Positions 46,054-55,254 are shown, counted from the first letter of the stretch. The stretch is DNA of 64,000 nucleotides from Roseivivax sp. THAF197b (GCF_009363255.1 NZ_CP045318.1:2779501-2843500); one strand, 5' to 3'. The notes: generated by a model not told the origin, from the sequence alone. Translations and numbers: made by a program.

Positions 46054-47712
46054 TTACTCGGCGGGTGCCGCCTGGGCCGAGGGTGGAGGCGTCGGATCCG
46101 CGCCGTAAAGCTCACCCGGCAATTCGTTCGGCATGGCGTGATCCGCCTCGTCGTCGTTCCGGTACTGCTTGTTGTGCCGGTAGACGATCAGGGGATCCCA
46201 GCGCAGCGCCTTCACGAGTCCGATCAGGATCAGGAAGACGATGATCGCGAAGGGAAAGCCCGCAACGACTGCCGCGGCTTGCAAAGCGGACAGGCCGCCT
46301 GCCAGCAGGAGCACCGAGGCCACGGCACCTTCGGAGATCGCCCAGAAGATCCGCTGCACCTTGGGCGGGTTGGGATCGCCGCCCGCGGTCAGCATGTCGA
46401 TCACGAAGGAGCCCGAGTCCGACGAGGTGACGAACCACAGCACGATCAGGACGATCGCGAAGCCCGAGGTCAGTTCGGCCATCGGGAAATAGTCCAGGAG
46501 CACGAACATCGCGTCGCCATAGGAGTTGCGTGTGGCTTCGACCAGCGCGGGATCGCCCGAAAGCGAGATCGACAACGCGGTGCCGCCGAAGGCGCAGAAC
46601 CAGAAGAACATGATCGAGGCCGGGATCAACATGACCCCCACGAGGAACTCCCGGATCGTGCGCCCGCGGCTGATGCGCGCCACGAAGACGCCGACGAAGG
46701 GCGCCCAACTGACCCACCAGGCCCAGTAGAAGATGGTCCAGCCATTTTGCCAAGTGCCGCCATCGGTCCAGGCCTCCGACCAGGTGCCCCAGAACACGAG
46801 ATCGCGCACGTAAGCGCCGTAGCTCTGCACGAATGTGTCGAAGATGAAGAGCGTGGGCCCGACGATTACCATGAAGACCAGAAACAGAAGGCTCAGCAGG
46901 ATGTTGATCGACGACAGCCGCTTGATGCCGCCATCAAGACCCGCCACCACCGAGATCGTCGCCATCGCGGTGATGAAGGCGATGACGAGAATCTGCACCG
47001 TGACGCTCTGCTCGATCCCGAAGACCGTGCCGAGGCCGGAATTGATCTGCATCGCGCCAAGCCCAAGCGAGGTGACGATGCCGAACATCGTGCCGAAGAC
47101 CGCAAGGATGTCGACAACATCACCCCAGAACCCGAAGATCTTGTCGCCCAGAAGCGGATAGAGCGCCGAGCGGATCGTCAGCGGCAGGCCCTTGCGGAAG
47201 TGGAAATAGGCAAGGCTCAACGCGACGATGGCGTAGATGGCCCAAGCGTGAAATCCCCAATGCAGGAAGGAGATGGTCATTGCCTGCTTGGCTGCTTCCT
47301 CCGTCTCGGGATCACCGAAAGGCGGCGCTAAATAATGATAGATCGGCTCTGCCGCGCCCCAGTAGATGAGGCCGATGCCGATACCTGCCGAGAACAGCAT
47401 CGCAACCCATGAGAACAGGTCATAGGCAGGCTCTTCGGTCATGCGCCCGAGGCGGATGTCGCCGAAGCGCCCGAAGGCCAGGTAGAGGACGGCGATCAGC
47501 AGGATGTTGACCAGCGCGATCATCGCCCAGCCCAGATTGCCCGCGAGCCAGCTTTGCATCGCGGAGAAAATCGCGCCCGCCGTCTCGTTGAAGGCCGCGC
47601 CGAAGATGATGAAGCCCAGGATCAGTATGGCGGAGACGGAAAATACCCGCTTGTTGACCTTGGGGAAAAACAAAAGCGGCTCCTGCCGCATCTTGTCCAT
47701 GTGGTCGCTCAT
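46054..47712 (-). CDS. BCCT-family betaine/choline/carnitine transporter
   Basis: 552-residue membrane protein with about twelve helices. The BCCT signature is WAWWVSWAPFVGVFVARISRGRTIREF near residue 340. Family features GIGLIYWGAAEPIYHY (near 120) and aromatic residues for quaternary amine binding are visible. The start is at MSDHMDK, with GGGAG 8 bp upstream. It probably imports choline or glycine betaine as osmoprotectant or carbon source. The neighbour GMC enzyme could then oxidise choline, but a terminator lies between them. Confidence 0.9.
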   Translation of the reverse strand: MSDHMDKMRQEPLLFFPKVNKRVFSVSAILILGFIIFGAAFNETAGAIFSAMQSWLAGNLGWAMIALVNILLIAVLYLAFGRFGDIRLGRMTEEPAYDLFSWVAMLFSAGIGIGLIYWGAAEPIYHYLAPPFGDPETEEAAKQAMTISFLHWGFHAWAIYAIVALSLAYFHFRKGLPLTIRSALYPLLGDKIFGFWGDVVDILAVFGTMFGIVTSLGLGAMQINSGLGTVFGIEQSVTVQILVIAFITAMATISVVAGLDGGIKRLSSINILLSLLFLVFMVIVGPTLFIFDTFVQSYGAYVRDLVFWGTWSEAWTDGGTWQNGWTIFYWAWWVSWAPFVGVFVARISRGRTIREFLVGVMLIPASIMFFWFCAFGGTALSISLSGDPALVEATRNSYGDAMFVLLDYFPMAELTSGFAIVLIVLWFVTSSDSGSFVIDMLTAGGDPNPPKVQRIFWAISEGAVASVLLLAGGLSALQAAAVVAGFPFAIIVFLILIGLVKALRWDPLIVYRHNKQYRNDDEADHAMPNELPGELYGADPTPPPSAQAAPAE

Positions 47713-47887
47713 TGCGCACTCTCCCTGTATCTGTTGGCCAAGGCCGGTTGATCCGGCCCGCTCGCTCAAACGCTGTGCGCCCTGCCCGCGTGATCTGCGG
47801 TGCGAGAGGCGTCGCGCCCGGCGATGGCAACTTTGACTGTGGCTTAGCTGTTCAAACGCCTGCGCGGTTGCAGGGTTCCGAAAAAAC

Positions 47888-48346
47888 TTACAGCGGCATC
47901 GCCGTGGTCTGCGAGACGGTGCGCAGCGAGAAGGAGGAATGCATCTGCGCCACGCCCGGCAGACGGGTCAGGTAGCGGCGGTGGATACGGGCGAAATCCT
48001 CCGTGTCCTCGGCCACCACCTTCAGCAGGTAATCCGCCGTGCCGGCCATCAGATGGCATTCCAGCACGTTCGGGATCCGCCGCACCGCCGTCTCGAAACT
48101 GTCGAGGATGTCGTCCGATTGCCGCGACAGGGTGATCTCCACGAAGATTGTCGCAGGCAGGCCCAGGGTTCGGGGATCGAGCAGGGCCACGTATTTGTCC
48201 ACGATGCCCTCCTGCTCCAGTCGCGCGACGCGGCGGTGACATGCCGAAGGGGACAGCCCCGCCTCCTCGGCCAGATCCGCATTCGAGATGCGCCCGCGCT
48301 TCTGGAGGATGCCGAGAAGGCGACGATCTATCGTATCGATGGACAT
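47888..48346 (-). CDS. Lrp/AsnC-family regulator (AldR-like)
   Basis: 152-residue regulator. The N-terminal helix-turn-helix is IDRRLLGILQKRGRISNADLAEEAGLSPSACHRRVARLEQEG. The C-terminal amino-acid-binding RAM domain includes MAGTADYLLKVVAED. It is divergent from alanine dehydrogenase across 134 bp. In many bacteria an Lrp-type AldR controls ald in response to alanine (known), so it is named on that basis; binding sites were not resolved. Confidence 0.9.
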   Translation of the reverse strand: MSIDTIDRRLLGILQKRGRISNADLAEEAGLSPSACHRRVARLEQEGIVDKYVALLDPRTLGLPATIFVEITLSRQSDDILDSFETAVRRIPNVLECHLMAGTADYLLKVVAEDTEDFARIHRRYLTRLPGVAQMHSSFSLRTVSQTTAMPL

Positions 48347-48480
48347 CTTTCGAAAAATCTCCCTCCCAATTGGCTTTCAGCGGTGGATCATTGCGTAAGC
48401 CCGCCGGTTTTTCCAGAGATTCGACGCAGACATTTCCGGGAAAGCGCGCGACAGTCGGGAAAAGCACCAAGGAGGATGAG

Positions 48481-49605
48481 ATGAAGATCGGTTGTCCCAC
48501 GGAAATCAAGGCGCAGGAATTTCGCGTCGGCATCACGCCCGAAGCCGCCGCCGAAGCGGTCGCGCATGGCCACGAGGTCCTGATCCAGGCGGGCGCGGGC
48601 GACGGCGCGGGCTTTACGGACGACGATTACACCGCACAGGGCGCGCGCATCCTGCCCGACGCGCAAAGCGTCTTCGCCGAGGCGGACATGATCGTGAAGG
48701 TGAAGGAGCCGCAGGCCTCCGAGCGCAAGATGCTGCGGAAAGGCCAGATCCTTTTCACCTATCTGCACCTCGCGCCCGACCCGGAGCAGACGCATGACCT
48801 GATCGCCTCGGGGGCGACCTGCATCGCCTATGAGACGGTCACGGATGATCGGGGCGGCCTGCCGCTCCTCGCGCCGATGTCCGAGGTAGCGGGTCGCCTT
48901 GCGCCTCAGATGGGCGCCTGGACGCTGCAGAAGGCCAATGGCGGACGCGGCGTGCTGATGGGCGGCGTGCCGGGCGTCTTTCCCGCCCGCGTCGTCGTGA
49001 TCGGCGGCGGCATCGTCGGCACCAACGCGGCGCGCGTGGCCGCGGGCATGGGCGCCGATGTGGCCGTGCTCGACCGTTCGATCGCGCGCCTGCGCCATCT
49101 CGACGAGGTCTATACCGGCACGTTCAAGACCGTCTATGCGAGCCGCGCCGCCACGGCGGAGCTGGTGGCCGAGGCCGACATGGTGATCGGCGCGGTTCTG
49201 GTCCCCGGGGCCGCCGCCCCGAAACTCGTCAGCCGCGACCAGCTTTCGGGCATGAAGCCCGGTGCCGCGCTGGTGGACGTGGCCATCGACCAGGGCGGTT
49301 GTTTCGAGACCTCAAAGGCGACCACGCACCAGGACCCGATCTACGAGGTGGACGGCATCATGCATTACTGCGTGGCCAACATGCCCGGCGCCGTTGCGCG
49401 CTCCTCGACCCTGGCGCTTGGCAATGCGACCATGCCCTACATGCTGGCACTGGCCGACAAGGGCTGGCGGCAGGCCTGCGCGGACGATCCGAACCTCCTC
49501 AACGGGCTCAACGTGCATGACGGCAAATTGACCTATTATGCCGTGGGCCGCGCGCTCGGCATCGATGTCACATCACCGCAGGTGATCCTGAAGGAGGGCG
49601 CTTGA
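48481..49605 (+). CDS. ald: Alanine dehydrogenase
   Basis: 374-residue NAD-linked enzyme, L-alanine + NAD+ to pyruvate + ammonium. The N-terminal domain shows KIGCPTEIKAQEFRVGITPEAA, the substrate-binding lysine in VKVKEP (near residue 75) and the active-site histidine in TYLHLAPD (near 96). The nucleotide motif is VVVIGGGIVGTNAARVA near residue 172. The start is the ATG at 48481, with AGGAGG 5 bp upstream; an open frame extends further back without support. Divergent from the Lrp regulator. Confidence 0.95.
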   Translation: MKIGCPTEIKAQEFRVGITPEAAAEAVAHGHEVLIQAGAGDGAGFTDDDYTAQGARILPDAQSVFAEADMIVKVKEPQASERKMLRKGQILFTYLHLAPDPEQTHDLIASGATCIAYETVTDDRGGLPLLAPMSEVAGRLAPQMGAWTLQKANGGRGVLMGGVPGVFPARVVVIGGGIVGTNAARVAAGMGADVAVLDRSIARLRHLDEVYTGTFKTVYASRAATAELVAEADMVIGAVLVPGAAAPKLVSRDQLSGMKPGAALVDVAIDQGGCFETSKATTHQDPIYEVDGIMHYCVANMPGAVARSSTLALGNATMPYMLALADKGWRQACADDPNLLNGLNVHDGKLTYYAVGRALGIDVTSPQVILKEGA

Positions 49606-49636
49606 CGCCTCGCGCCAAATCGCTCAGGCGGGGGAT

Positions 49637-50002
49637 ATGCCCCGCCTGACGATCCTTCCCAACGTGCTCAGCGATCGCGGATCGAAATACGCGGTCGCGG
49701 GCGGGCCTGCCGCCAGCCGCGCCGAAGCCGAGGCGCTGGTGACCGAGCTCAAGCGCCGCAAGAAATTCGCCAAGGCCACGCATAATACCTGGGCCGCCCT
49801 CCTGCCCGACGGCCCGGTGAAACAGGATGATGGCGAAGGCGGCGCGGGCATGGTCATCCTGAACTGCCTCGAAGGCGCAGGCATCGAAAACCATGTGGTC
49901 ATCGTCACCCGCTGGTTCGGCGGCACGCATCTGGGTGGCGACCGCTTCCGCCATGTGAAGACCGCGACCCAGACCTATCTCGATCACATCGCGCTCGGCT
50001 GA
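49637..50002 (+). CDS. Single-domain Impact/YigZ N-terminal family protein
   Basis: 121-residue protein equal to the Impact N-terminal domain (UPF0029): KFAKATHNTWAALLPDG, then DGEGGAGMVILNCLEGAGIENHVVIVTRWFGGTHLGGDRFRH. YigZ proteins add a C-terminal EF-G-like domain, which is missing here. IMPACT inhibits GCN2 in eukaryotes; the bacterial function is unknown. It lies 31 bp after ald and may be co-transcribed. Confidence 0.82.
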   Translation: MPRLTILPNVLSDRGSKYAVAGGPAASRAEAEALVTELKRRKKFAKATHNTWAALLPDGPVKQDDGEGGAGMVILNCLEGAGIENHVVIVTRWFGGTHLGGDRFRHVKTATQTYLDHIALG

Positions 50003-50077
50003 TCCGCGCCTGCCGCGCACCCGTCTCGCCCCGGCCCCGCTCATCATCCCTGCGTCCCACGCCGCGAATGGATGCGC

Positions 50078-50143
50078 CGCCCCTGTCACGACCGGACCAG
50101 AAATACCTCTCGGGGGAGCGCGAGGGGGCAGACAGCCCCCTCG
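50078..50143 (-). repeat. Repeat family B, copy 2
   Basis: Read on the minus strand, a 9-bp hairpin (50143-50121, CGAGGGGGC/GCCCCCTCG with a 5-base loop) is followed by a short C-rich region. The 32-base core at 50109-50078 differs from copy 1 (44296-44327) at two positions. Both copies lie in convergent gaps. Confidence 0.8.
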
Positions 50144-50201
50144 CCTTTCTAAGCGCGCCATTTCTCAAGCGAAATGGCGGTGGGGCAGACAGCCCCCTCG
50201 C
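50121..50201. repeat. Hairpin array with a duplicated 20-mer
   Basis: Three hairpins lie in tandem. The 20-mer GGGGCAGACAGCCCCCTCGC occurs exactly at 50125-50144 and 50182-50201; each copy folds on its GC arms. Between them CGCCATTTC (50156-50164) and GAAATGGCG (50171-50179) form a 9-bp stem. They lie between the Impact-domain gene and the CDF gene, both converging here. Confidence 0.85.
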
Positions 50202-50233
50202 TTCTGCCGCCGACACAACGGACAACCCGAGGC

Positions 50234-51121
50234 CTAAAGCACCACGATCCCGCTATGCTTGGCCTTGTGCTCGGGCTCCACGTGAATGTTCACGGTGCAG
50301 TCGGGCACGACCTGACGCAGGGCCGCCTCGATCCGGTCGCAGATCTGGTGCGCGTCATGCACGCTCATCTCGCCCGGCACGATCAGGTGAAACTCGATGA
50401 AGGTGTGCCGCCCGGCATGGCGGGTCCGCAGGTCATGGGCCTCGATCGCGCCCTCTGCATGTTCCGAGATCAGCTCGCGCAGCGCGTTCAGATGCTCTTC
50501 CGGCACCGCCTTGTCCATCAGCCCCCCGACCGAGCCCGAGATGACGTGATATCCGGCCCAGAGGATGTTCAGCGCCACGAAGGCCGCAAGCGCCGGGTCG
50601 AGCCAGAGCCACCCCGTCAGCGTCGCCGCCGCGATCCCGAACGCCACCCCGATGGAAGAGACGATATCGGTCAGAAGATGCCGCCCGTCCGCCGCCAGCG
50701 CCGGTGAGCGCAGCGCGCGCCCCTGCCGGATCAGCACGAAGGCCCAGATGCCGTTCAGCACGCTGGCCGCGAGGTTGATCGCAAGGCCGGTCCAGGGGGC
50801 CGCGATCTCGCGCGGATCGAAGAAGGCGTCCCAAGCCTCACGCAGGATGAAGAGCGCTGCGAGGATGATCAGCACGCCCTCGATGATGGCCGAGAACAGT
50901 TCCGCCTTGTGATGTCCGTAAGGATGATCTGCGTCGGGCGGGCGATCCGCGATGCGCACCGCGATCAGTGCTGCCAGTGCGGTCGCAACATTCACGATGC
51001 TTTCCAGGGCGTCCGACAGAAGGGCCACCGATCCGGTCACCCACCAGGCCAGCGTCTTCACGGCAAGTACGACGATTCCCACGAGGACCGAGATCGCGGC
51101 GATGCGGGCGGTTTTCGTCAT
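50234..51121 (-). CDS. Cation diffusion facilitator (CDF) transporter
   Basis: 295-residue CDF metal exporter with six helices. The helix 2 metal site region is SDALESIVN, the helix 5 motif is HLLTD (ADGRHLLTDIVSSIGVA), and DHPYGHHKAEL lies in the loop after helix 2. The C-terminal cytoplasmic domain has HIHVEPEHKAKHSG. It exports zinc, iron or manganese by proton exchange; the metal cannot be read. It is a single gene with the repeat array at its 3' end. Confidence 0.9.
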   Translation of the reverse strand: MTKTARIAAISVLVGIVVLAVKTLAWWVTGSVALLSDALESIVNVATALAALIAVRIADRPPDADHPYGHHKAELFSAIIEGVLIILAALFILREAWDAFFDPREIAAPWTGLAINLAASVLNGIWAFVLIRQGRALRSPALAADGRHLLTDIVSSIGVAFGIAAATLTGWLWLDPALAAFVALNILWAGYHVISGSVGGLMDKAVPEEHLNALRELISEHAEGAIEAHDLRTRHAGRHTFIEFHLIVPGEMSVHDAHQICDRIEAALRQVVPDCTVNIHVEPEHKAKHSGIVVL

Positions 51122-51262
51122 GGGGACTGGATCCTGTCCTGCGCCGGAGTCGCGCAGGTCTTAAAAGACGAAGCCCGCGCACTCAACCTTTCGGTCGGGT
51201 TACGCGGGGCAAAGCGCGCCACCCGCGCAGCAAGGGCGCGCGGGCGGCCGGATCGGCGTCAA

Positions 51263-51685
51263 TTACTTCTTCAGTGCGTCGCGGATCTCGATCAGGATAT
51301 CGAGCTCCGACGGCCCGGTCTCGACCTCGGGGGCCACCTCGTCGGGCGTCTCGGCTGCCGCTTTCACGCGGTTCACCATCTTGACCAGCATGAAGACCAC
51401 GAAGGCGATGATCAGGAAGTTGATCACGGCCATCAGGAACGAGCCGATCGCGAAGACGGGCACACCGGCTTCACGCGCCGCCTCGAGCGAGGATTGCTCG
51501 GACCCGTCGAGCGTGTAGAACCAGCCCGAGAAGTCGATCCCGCCGGTAAAGAGCGCGATGATCGGGTTGATCAGGTCGCCCACGAGCGAAGTGACGATGG
51601 CGGTGAAGGCCGCACCGATGATGATGCCGACGGCCATGTCCATGACATTGCCCTTGGCGATAAAATCCTTGAATTCGTTAATCAT
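51263..51685 (-). CDS. mscL: Large-conductance mechanosensitive channel
   Basis: 140-residue MscL. It begins [35 protein letters not shown] with the gating helix, and [20 protein letters not shown] periplasmic entry follows. The second helix ([28 protein letters not shown]) and a charged C-terminal bundle complete it. It opens under osmotic downshock to release solutes. A 140-bp gap separates it from the CDF gene. Confidence 0.95.
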   Translation of the reverse strand: MINEFKDFIAKGNVMDMAVGIIIGAAFTAIVTSLVGDLINPIIALFTGGIDFSGWFYTLDGSEQSSLEAAREAGVPVFAIGSFLMAVINFLIIAFVVFMLVKMVNRVKAAAETPDEVAPEVETGPSELDILIEIRDALKK

Positions 51686-51952
51686 GTCCCATTTCCCAGT
51701 AGCGCCCCGACATTCTGGAGGCGACGCCGCTCATAGCGCGACATCCTGCCGCGGGCGAGAAAAAAATCAGGAAGTCTGAGAAATATGGGGAGATGCAGAT
51801 GCTCTGAAACACGGAGCATGATGCAACCCGTTGAAACGAAATGGGTCAGGCAGGTTTGGGCCAGTGCGCGTTTCCATGCCGATTGTCGCGCGCTGTCGCA
51901 ATTTCGCACGCGGGTTGGCCCCGGACATGCTCCGGGGCCGCGCGTAGCGGGG
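51686..51952. other. Intergenic region mscL / ytoQ
   Basis: 267 bp with no gene I can support. It contains a 9-bp hairpin GGCCCCGGA-CATGC-TCCGGGGCC (51917-51939), 14 bp after the ytoQ stop, without a T-run. There is also a weak dyad ATGCTC/GAGCAT near 51795-51815. The mscL promoter must lie here. Confidence 0.5.
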
Positions 51953-52402
51953 TCAGCCCGGCAACTTGTCGGTCAGCACGTAGCGCAGGATCTGCACCAC
52001 CTGTTCGGGCGTGCGCGCCACAGCGTCTGCTGCGGCGTTCACCTCTTTCAGCGCGTGGTCATGCTCTTCGGGCTGCAGGATGATCATGGACTTGCCCAGC
52101 GCCGCCGCTTGGCCCGCATCAAACGCCGCGTTCCACTGCTTGTACTTGTCGCCGAAGCGCACGACGACGACATCCGCATCGTGCAGATCCTTGCGGGTGC
52201 GGATGCCGTTGACGAGCGCGCCCTTGCGATCATGCCAGAATTTCTGATCCTCCGCGCCCAGGATCTCCACCCCGCAATCATCAGAGGCGGCGTGATCGGT
52301 CACCGGGCCCGAAAAGGTCACGTCGAGGCCCTGCGCGCCTTCGATGATCTGATCCCGCCAATCGGTGTGGATTTCGCCTGCCAGATACACGTTGAGGCCC
52401 AT
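51953..52402 (-). CDS. YtoQ-family protein
   Basis: 149-residue protein matching the YtoQ family: NVYLAGEIHTDWRDQIIEG at the N-terminus, GVEILGAEDQKFWHDRKGA, and DADVVVVRFGDKYKQWNAAFDAGQAAALGKSMIIL. The fold is like nucleoside 2-deoxyribosyltransferases (Rossmann type), but the activity is unknown. Single gene between mscL and pheT on the minus strand. Confidence 0.82.
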   Translation of the reverse strand: MGLNVYLAGEIHTDWRDQIIEGAQGLDVTFSGPVTDHAASDDCGVEILGAEDQKFWHDRKGALVNGIRTRKDLHDADVVVVRFGDKYKQWNAAFDAGQAAALGKSMIILQPEEHDHALKEVNAAADAVARTPEQVVQILRYVLTDKLPG

Positions 52403-52501
52403 AGTCTCGCTCCCGTTTTGATGTTTTTCGTTCGCATGGAAACGGGCGCCGCAGCGCCCGCTTTGATGTCAACCTAGTGGGCGCAGCCCGCGCGCCAAGT
52501 C

Positions 52502-54898
52502 TCAGCCCCGAAGCGTGCCGCCCGTGGCTTTCTGAACCTTCTCGACGATCTTCGCACCGACCGTCTCGATATCCTTTTCCTTCAGCGTCTTGTCCGTCGG
52601 CTGCATGCGCACGGTGATCGCAAGGCTCTTCTTGCCCTCGCCCAGGCTGCCGCCGATGAATTCGTCGAAGACGCGCACCTCTTCGATCAGCGCCTTGTCG
52701 GCCCCTGCCGCTGCGTTCACCAGGTCGAGCGCCTGCACATCCGCATCCACGACGAAGGCAAAGTCCCGCTCGACCGGCTGCAGGTCGTTGAGATGCAGCG
52801 CAGGCCGAGTCGTCGTGCGCGATTTCGGCATCGGGATCTCTGCGGGCCAGATCGTGAAGGCCACTGCGGGACCCTTCACATCAAGCGCGCGCAGCACCTT
52901 AGGGTGCAATTCCCCGAAAACGCCGAGCACTTTTTTCGGTCCGAGGCAAAGCATTCCGTGCCGCCCCGGATGCCACCATTCGGAGGCGCCGCGCAGGATC
53001 TGCATCTTGGCAGGCGCGTTCATTGCCGCAAGGCAGGCCTCCGCATCGGCTTTGGCATCGTAAAGATCGACCGCGCGCGATGCGCCATGAACGTCTTTCG
53101 GACCGGTCTTGCCCACGAGAAGACCCGCCAGCATCAGCGCCTGTTCACCAGGCTCGCCGCCCGCGAAGACATGGCCCATCTCGAAAAGCGCCAGGTCCGA
53201 CATGCCGCGCGCCTGATTGCGCGCCGCCGCCTGCAACAGGCCCGGCAGAAGCGACGGACGCATATGGCTCATCTCTGACGAGATCGGATTGGCGAGCATC
53301 GTGGCATCATCGCCCCCGCCGAACAGCGTCGCCGCTGCCTGATCGATGAAACTGTAGGTCACACATTCGTTGTAACCGAGCGCTGCCGCCGTGCGCCGCC
53401 CTGCCCGTTCGCGGATCTGCGCGGGCGACAGGATCGGCTGCGGCACGCCGGGCGTGCTGCGCAGGAGCGGCTTGCCCTCGAGCTTGGTGAGCGAAGCCAC
53501 GCGCGCGACCTCCTCGACAAGATCCGCCTCGCCCTGCACGTCGGGCCGCCAGGAGGGCACATGCGCCATGTCGCCCTCCATCGTGAAGCCCAGGGCTTCC
53601 AGCCTGGCGCGCTGCGTCTCCGCCGCGATCTCCATGCCCACAAGGCTGACGACGCGGTCGGTATCGAGCCGGTAGGCGCGCGCATGGTCCGGCACCGCAC
53701 CGGCCACCACGACTTCGGAGGCCTCACCGCCCGCATGATCGAGGATCATCCGCGTCGCGTGCTCGATACCCTCGGGCGTCCAAGCCGGATCGATCCCCCG
53801 CTCGAAGCGGTAACGCGCATCGGAATTGATCTTCAGCGCGCGGCCCGTATAGGCGGTGCGCACCGGATCGAAGAACGCGGCCTCGAGGAAGACATCCGTC
53901 GTCTCTTCGGTCACGCCCGACGCCTCGCCGCCCATGATGCCGCCCAAGCTTTCGACGCCGTTGTCGTCGGAAATGACGGTCATGCCGGGACCCAGCGTGT
54001 AGGTCTTCTCATCGAGCGCGAGCAGTTCCTCGCCGCCCTTCGACAGATGCACACGCAGATCGCCCTGCACCTTGCCTGCATCGAAGACGTGCAGCGGGCG
54101 GTTGCGGTCGAAGGTGAAGAAGTTGGTCACATCGACGAGGAACGAAATCGGACGCAGGCCGATGGCCTTCAGTTGCGCCTGGAGCCAGTCGGGGCTGGGT
54201 CCGTTCTTCACGCCCCGGATCACGCGGCCATAGAAGACCGGGCAGGCCTCGCGCGCATCCTCGTCGATGGTGACGTTGATCGGGCTCGGGAAGGCGCCCG
54301 GCACCGGATCGGCGTCCCGCGCGATCATCGTGCCGAGCCCGCGGGCCGCGAGATCCCGCGCGATGCCGCGCACGCCCAGCGCATCGGGGCGATTGGGCGT
54401 GATGGCGATCTCGATCACCGGATCGACCTTGGCGGGATCGTTCTCGGCCAGCCAATCGGCGAAGCTCTGGCCGACCTCGCCCGAGGGCAGTTCGATGATG
54501 CCGGAATGCTCGTCCGACAGCTCCATCTCGCGCTCGGAGGCCATCATGCCGTGGCTCTCGATCCCGCGGATCTTGCCCACCTGGATCGTGGTGTCGATGC
54601 CGGGCACGTAGGTGCCGGGTTTGGCCACGACGACGGTGATGCCGGTCCGGGCATTGGGCGCGCCGCAGATGATCTGTTTCTCGCCCTCATCGGTCTCGAC
54701 CCGGCAGACCTTGAGCTTGTCCGCATCGGGATGCTTCTCGGCGGCGACGACGCGACCGATGGTGAAGTCGCGCAGTTTCTCGGCGGGGTTTTCCACGCCT
54801 TCGACCTCGAGGCCCAGATCGGTCAGCGCCTCGGCGATCTCATCGACGGAGGCATTCGTGTCGAGATGGCTTTTCAGCCAGGAGAGGGTGAATTTCAT
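52502..54898 (-). CDS. pheT: Phenylalanine-tRNA ligase beta subunit
   Basis: 798-residue subunit. The N-terminal tRNA-binding domain shows RVVAAEKHPDADKLKVCRVETDEG near residue 45. The B3/B4 editing domain and B5 domain follow, then the catalytic-like core. The C-terminal FDX-ACB anticodon domain is at about 705-798 (LQPVERDFAFVVDADVQALDLVNA). The start is MKFTLSWLKSHL; the frame open 64 codons upstream is not conserved. It lies 751 bp after pheS with a small membrane gene between, an unusual spacing. Confidence 0.95.
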   Translation of the reverse strand: MKFTLSWLKSHLDTNASVDEIAEALTDLGLEVEGVENPAEKLRDFTIGRVVAAEKHPDADKLKVCRVETDEGEKQIICGAPNARTGITVVVAKPGTYVPGIDTTIQVGKIRGIESHGMMASEREMELSDEHSGIIELPSGEVGQSFADWLAENDPAKVDPVIEIAITPNRPDALGVRGIARDLAARGLGTMIARDADPVPGAFPSPINVTIDEDAREACPVFYGRVIRGVKNGPSPDWLQAQLKAIGLRPISFLVDVTNFFTFDRNRPLHVFDAGKVQGDLRVHLSKGGEELLALDEKTYTLGPGMTVISDDNGVESLGGIMGGEASGVTEETTDVFLEAAFFDPVRTAYTGRALKINSDARYRFERGIDPAWTPEGIEHATRMILDHAGGEASEVVVAGAVPDHARAYRLDTDRVVSLVGMEIAAETQRARLEALGFTMEGDMAHVPSWRPDVQGEADLVEEVARVASLTKLEGKPLLRSTPGVPQPILSPAQIRERAGRRTAAALGYNECVTYSFIDQAAATLFGGGDDATMLANPISSEMSHMRPSLLPGLLQAAARNQARGMSDLALFEMGHVFAGGEPGEQALMLAGLLVGKTGPKDVHGASRAVDLYDAKADAEACLAAMNAPAKMQILRGASEWWHPGRHGMLCLGPKKVLGVFGELHPKVLRALDVKGPAVAFTIWPAEIPMPKSRTTTRPALHLNDLQPVERDFAFVVDADVQALDLVNAAAGADKALIEEVRVFDEFIGGSLGEGKKSLAITVRMQPTDKTLKEKDIETVGAKIVEKVQKATGGTLRG

Positions 54899-54975
54899 CG
54901 CGTCAGAGCCCTTTGGTGCGGTGTTGGCCGGGGTGTTAGCGGATCGCCCGCCGGGGGGAAAGGGGCCGGTGCGGG

Positions 54976-55254
54976 CTAGTCCTGCGCGCGGGCCAGCTTC
55001 TCGGTCGCGCCAATGCGCAGAAGGTGGATTTCCCGGATCAGCCGCAGGGTCGGCTTGACCGCGAAGAAGACCGAGCCCCAGACGAAACACCAGATCGCCT
55101 GCGTTTCGTATTCGGCCCAGAAGAACAGGATGGAGCCCACGAGAAAGAGCATCGCAGCGGCGAAATCGACGACCGTATGGGCGATCTCGTAAAGCGCATA
55201 GAGCGCGCGGGTGCGGTCGTTGCGGTCGCGGTTTTCGTGGTGGAAGAGCGGCAT
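54976..55254 (-). CDS. YrhK-domain membrane protein
   Basis: 92-residue protein with two hydrophobic helices (VVDFAAAMLFLVGSILFFW, IWCFVWGSVFFAVKPTLRLI), matching the small YrhK family. Function unknown. It lies between pheS and pheT on the same strand, 77 bp from pheT, so pheT may be transcribed from its promoter. Confidence 0.75.
   Translation of the reverse strand: MPLFHHENRDRNDRTRALYALYEIAHTVVDFAAAMLFLVGSILFFWAEYETQAIWCFVWGSVFFAVKPTLRLIREIHLLRIGATEKLARAQD

Noticed and set aside
50121..50201. CRISPR array
   Set aside because: Only two repeat units, each self-complementary over nearly its full length, with no cas genes near.
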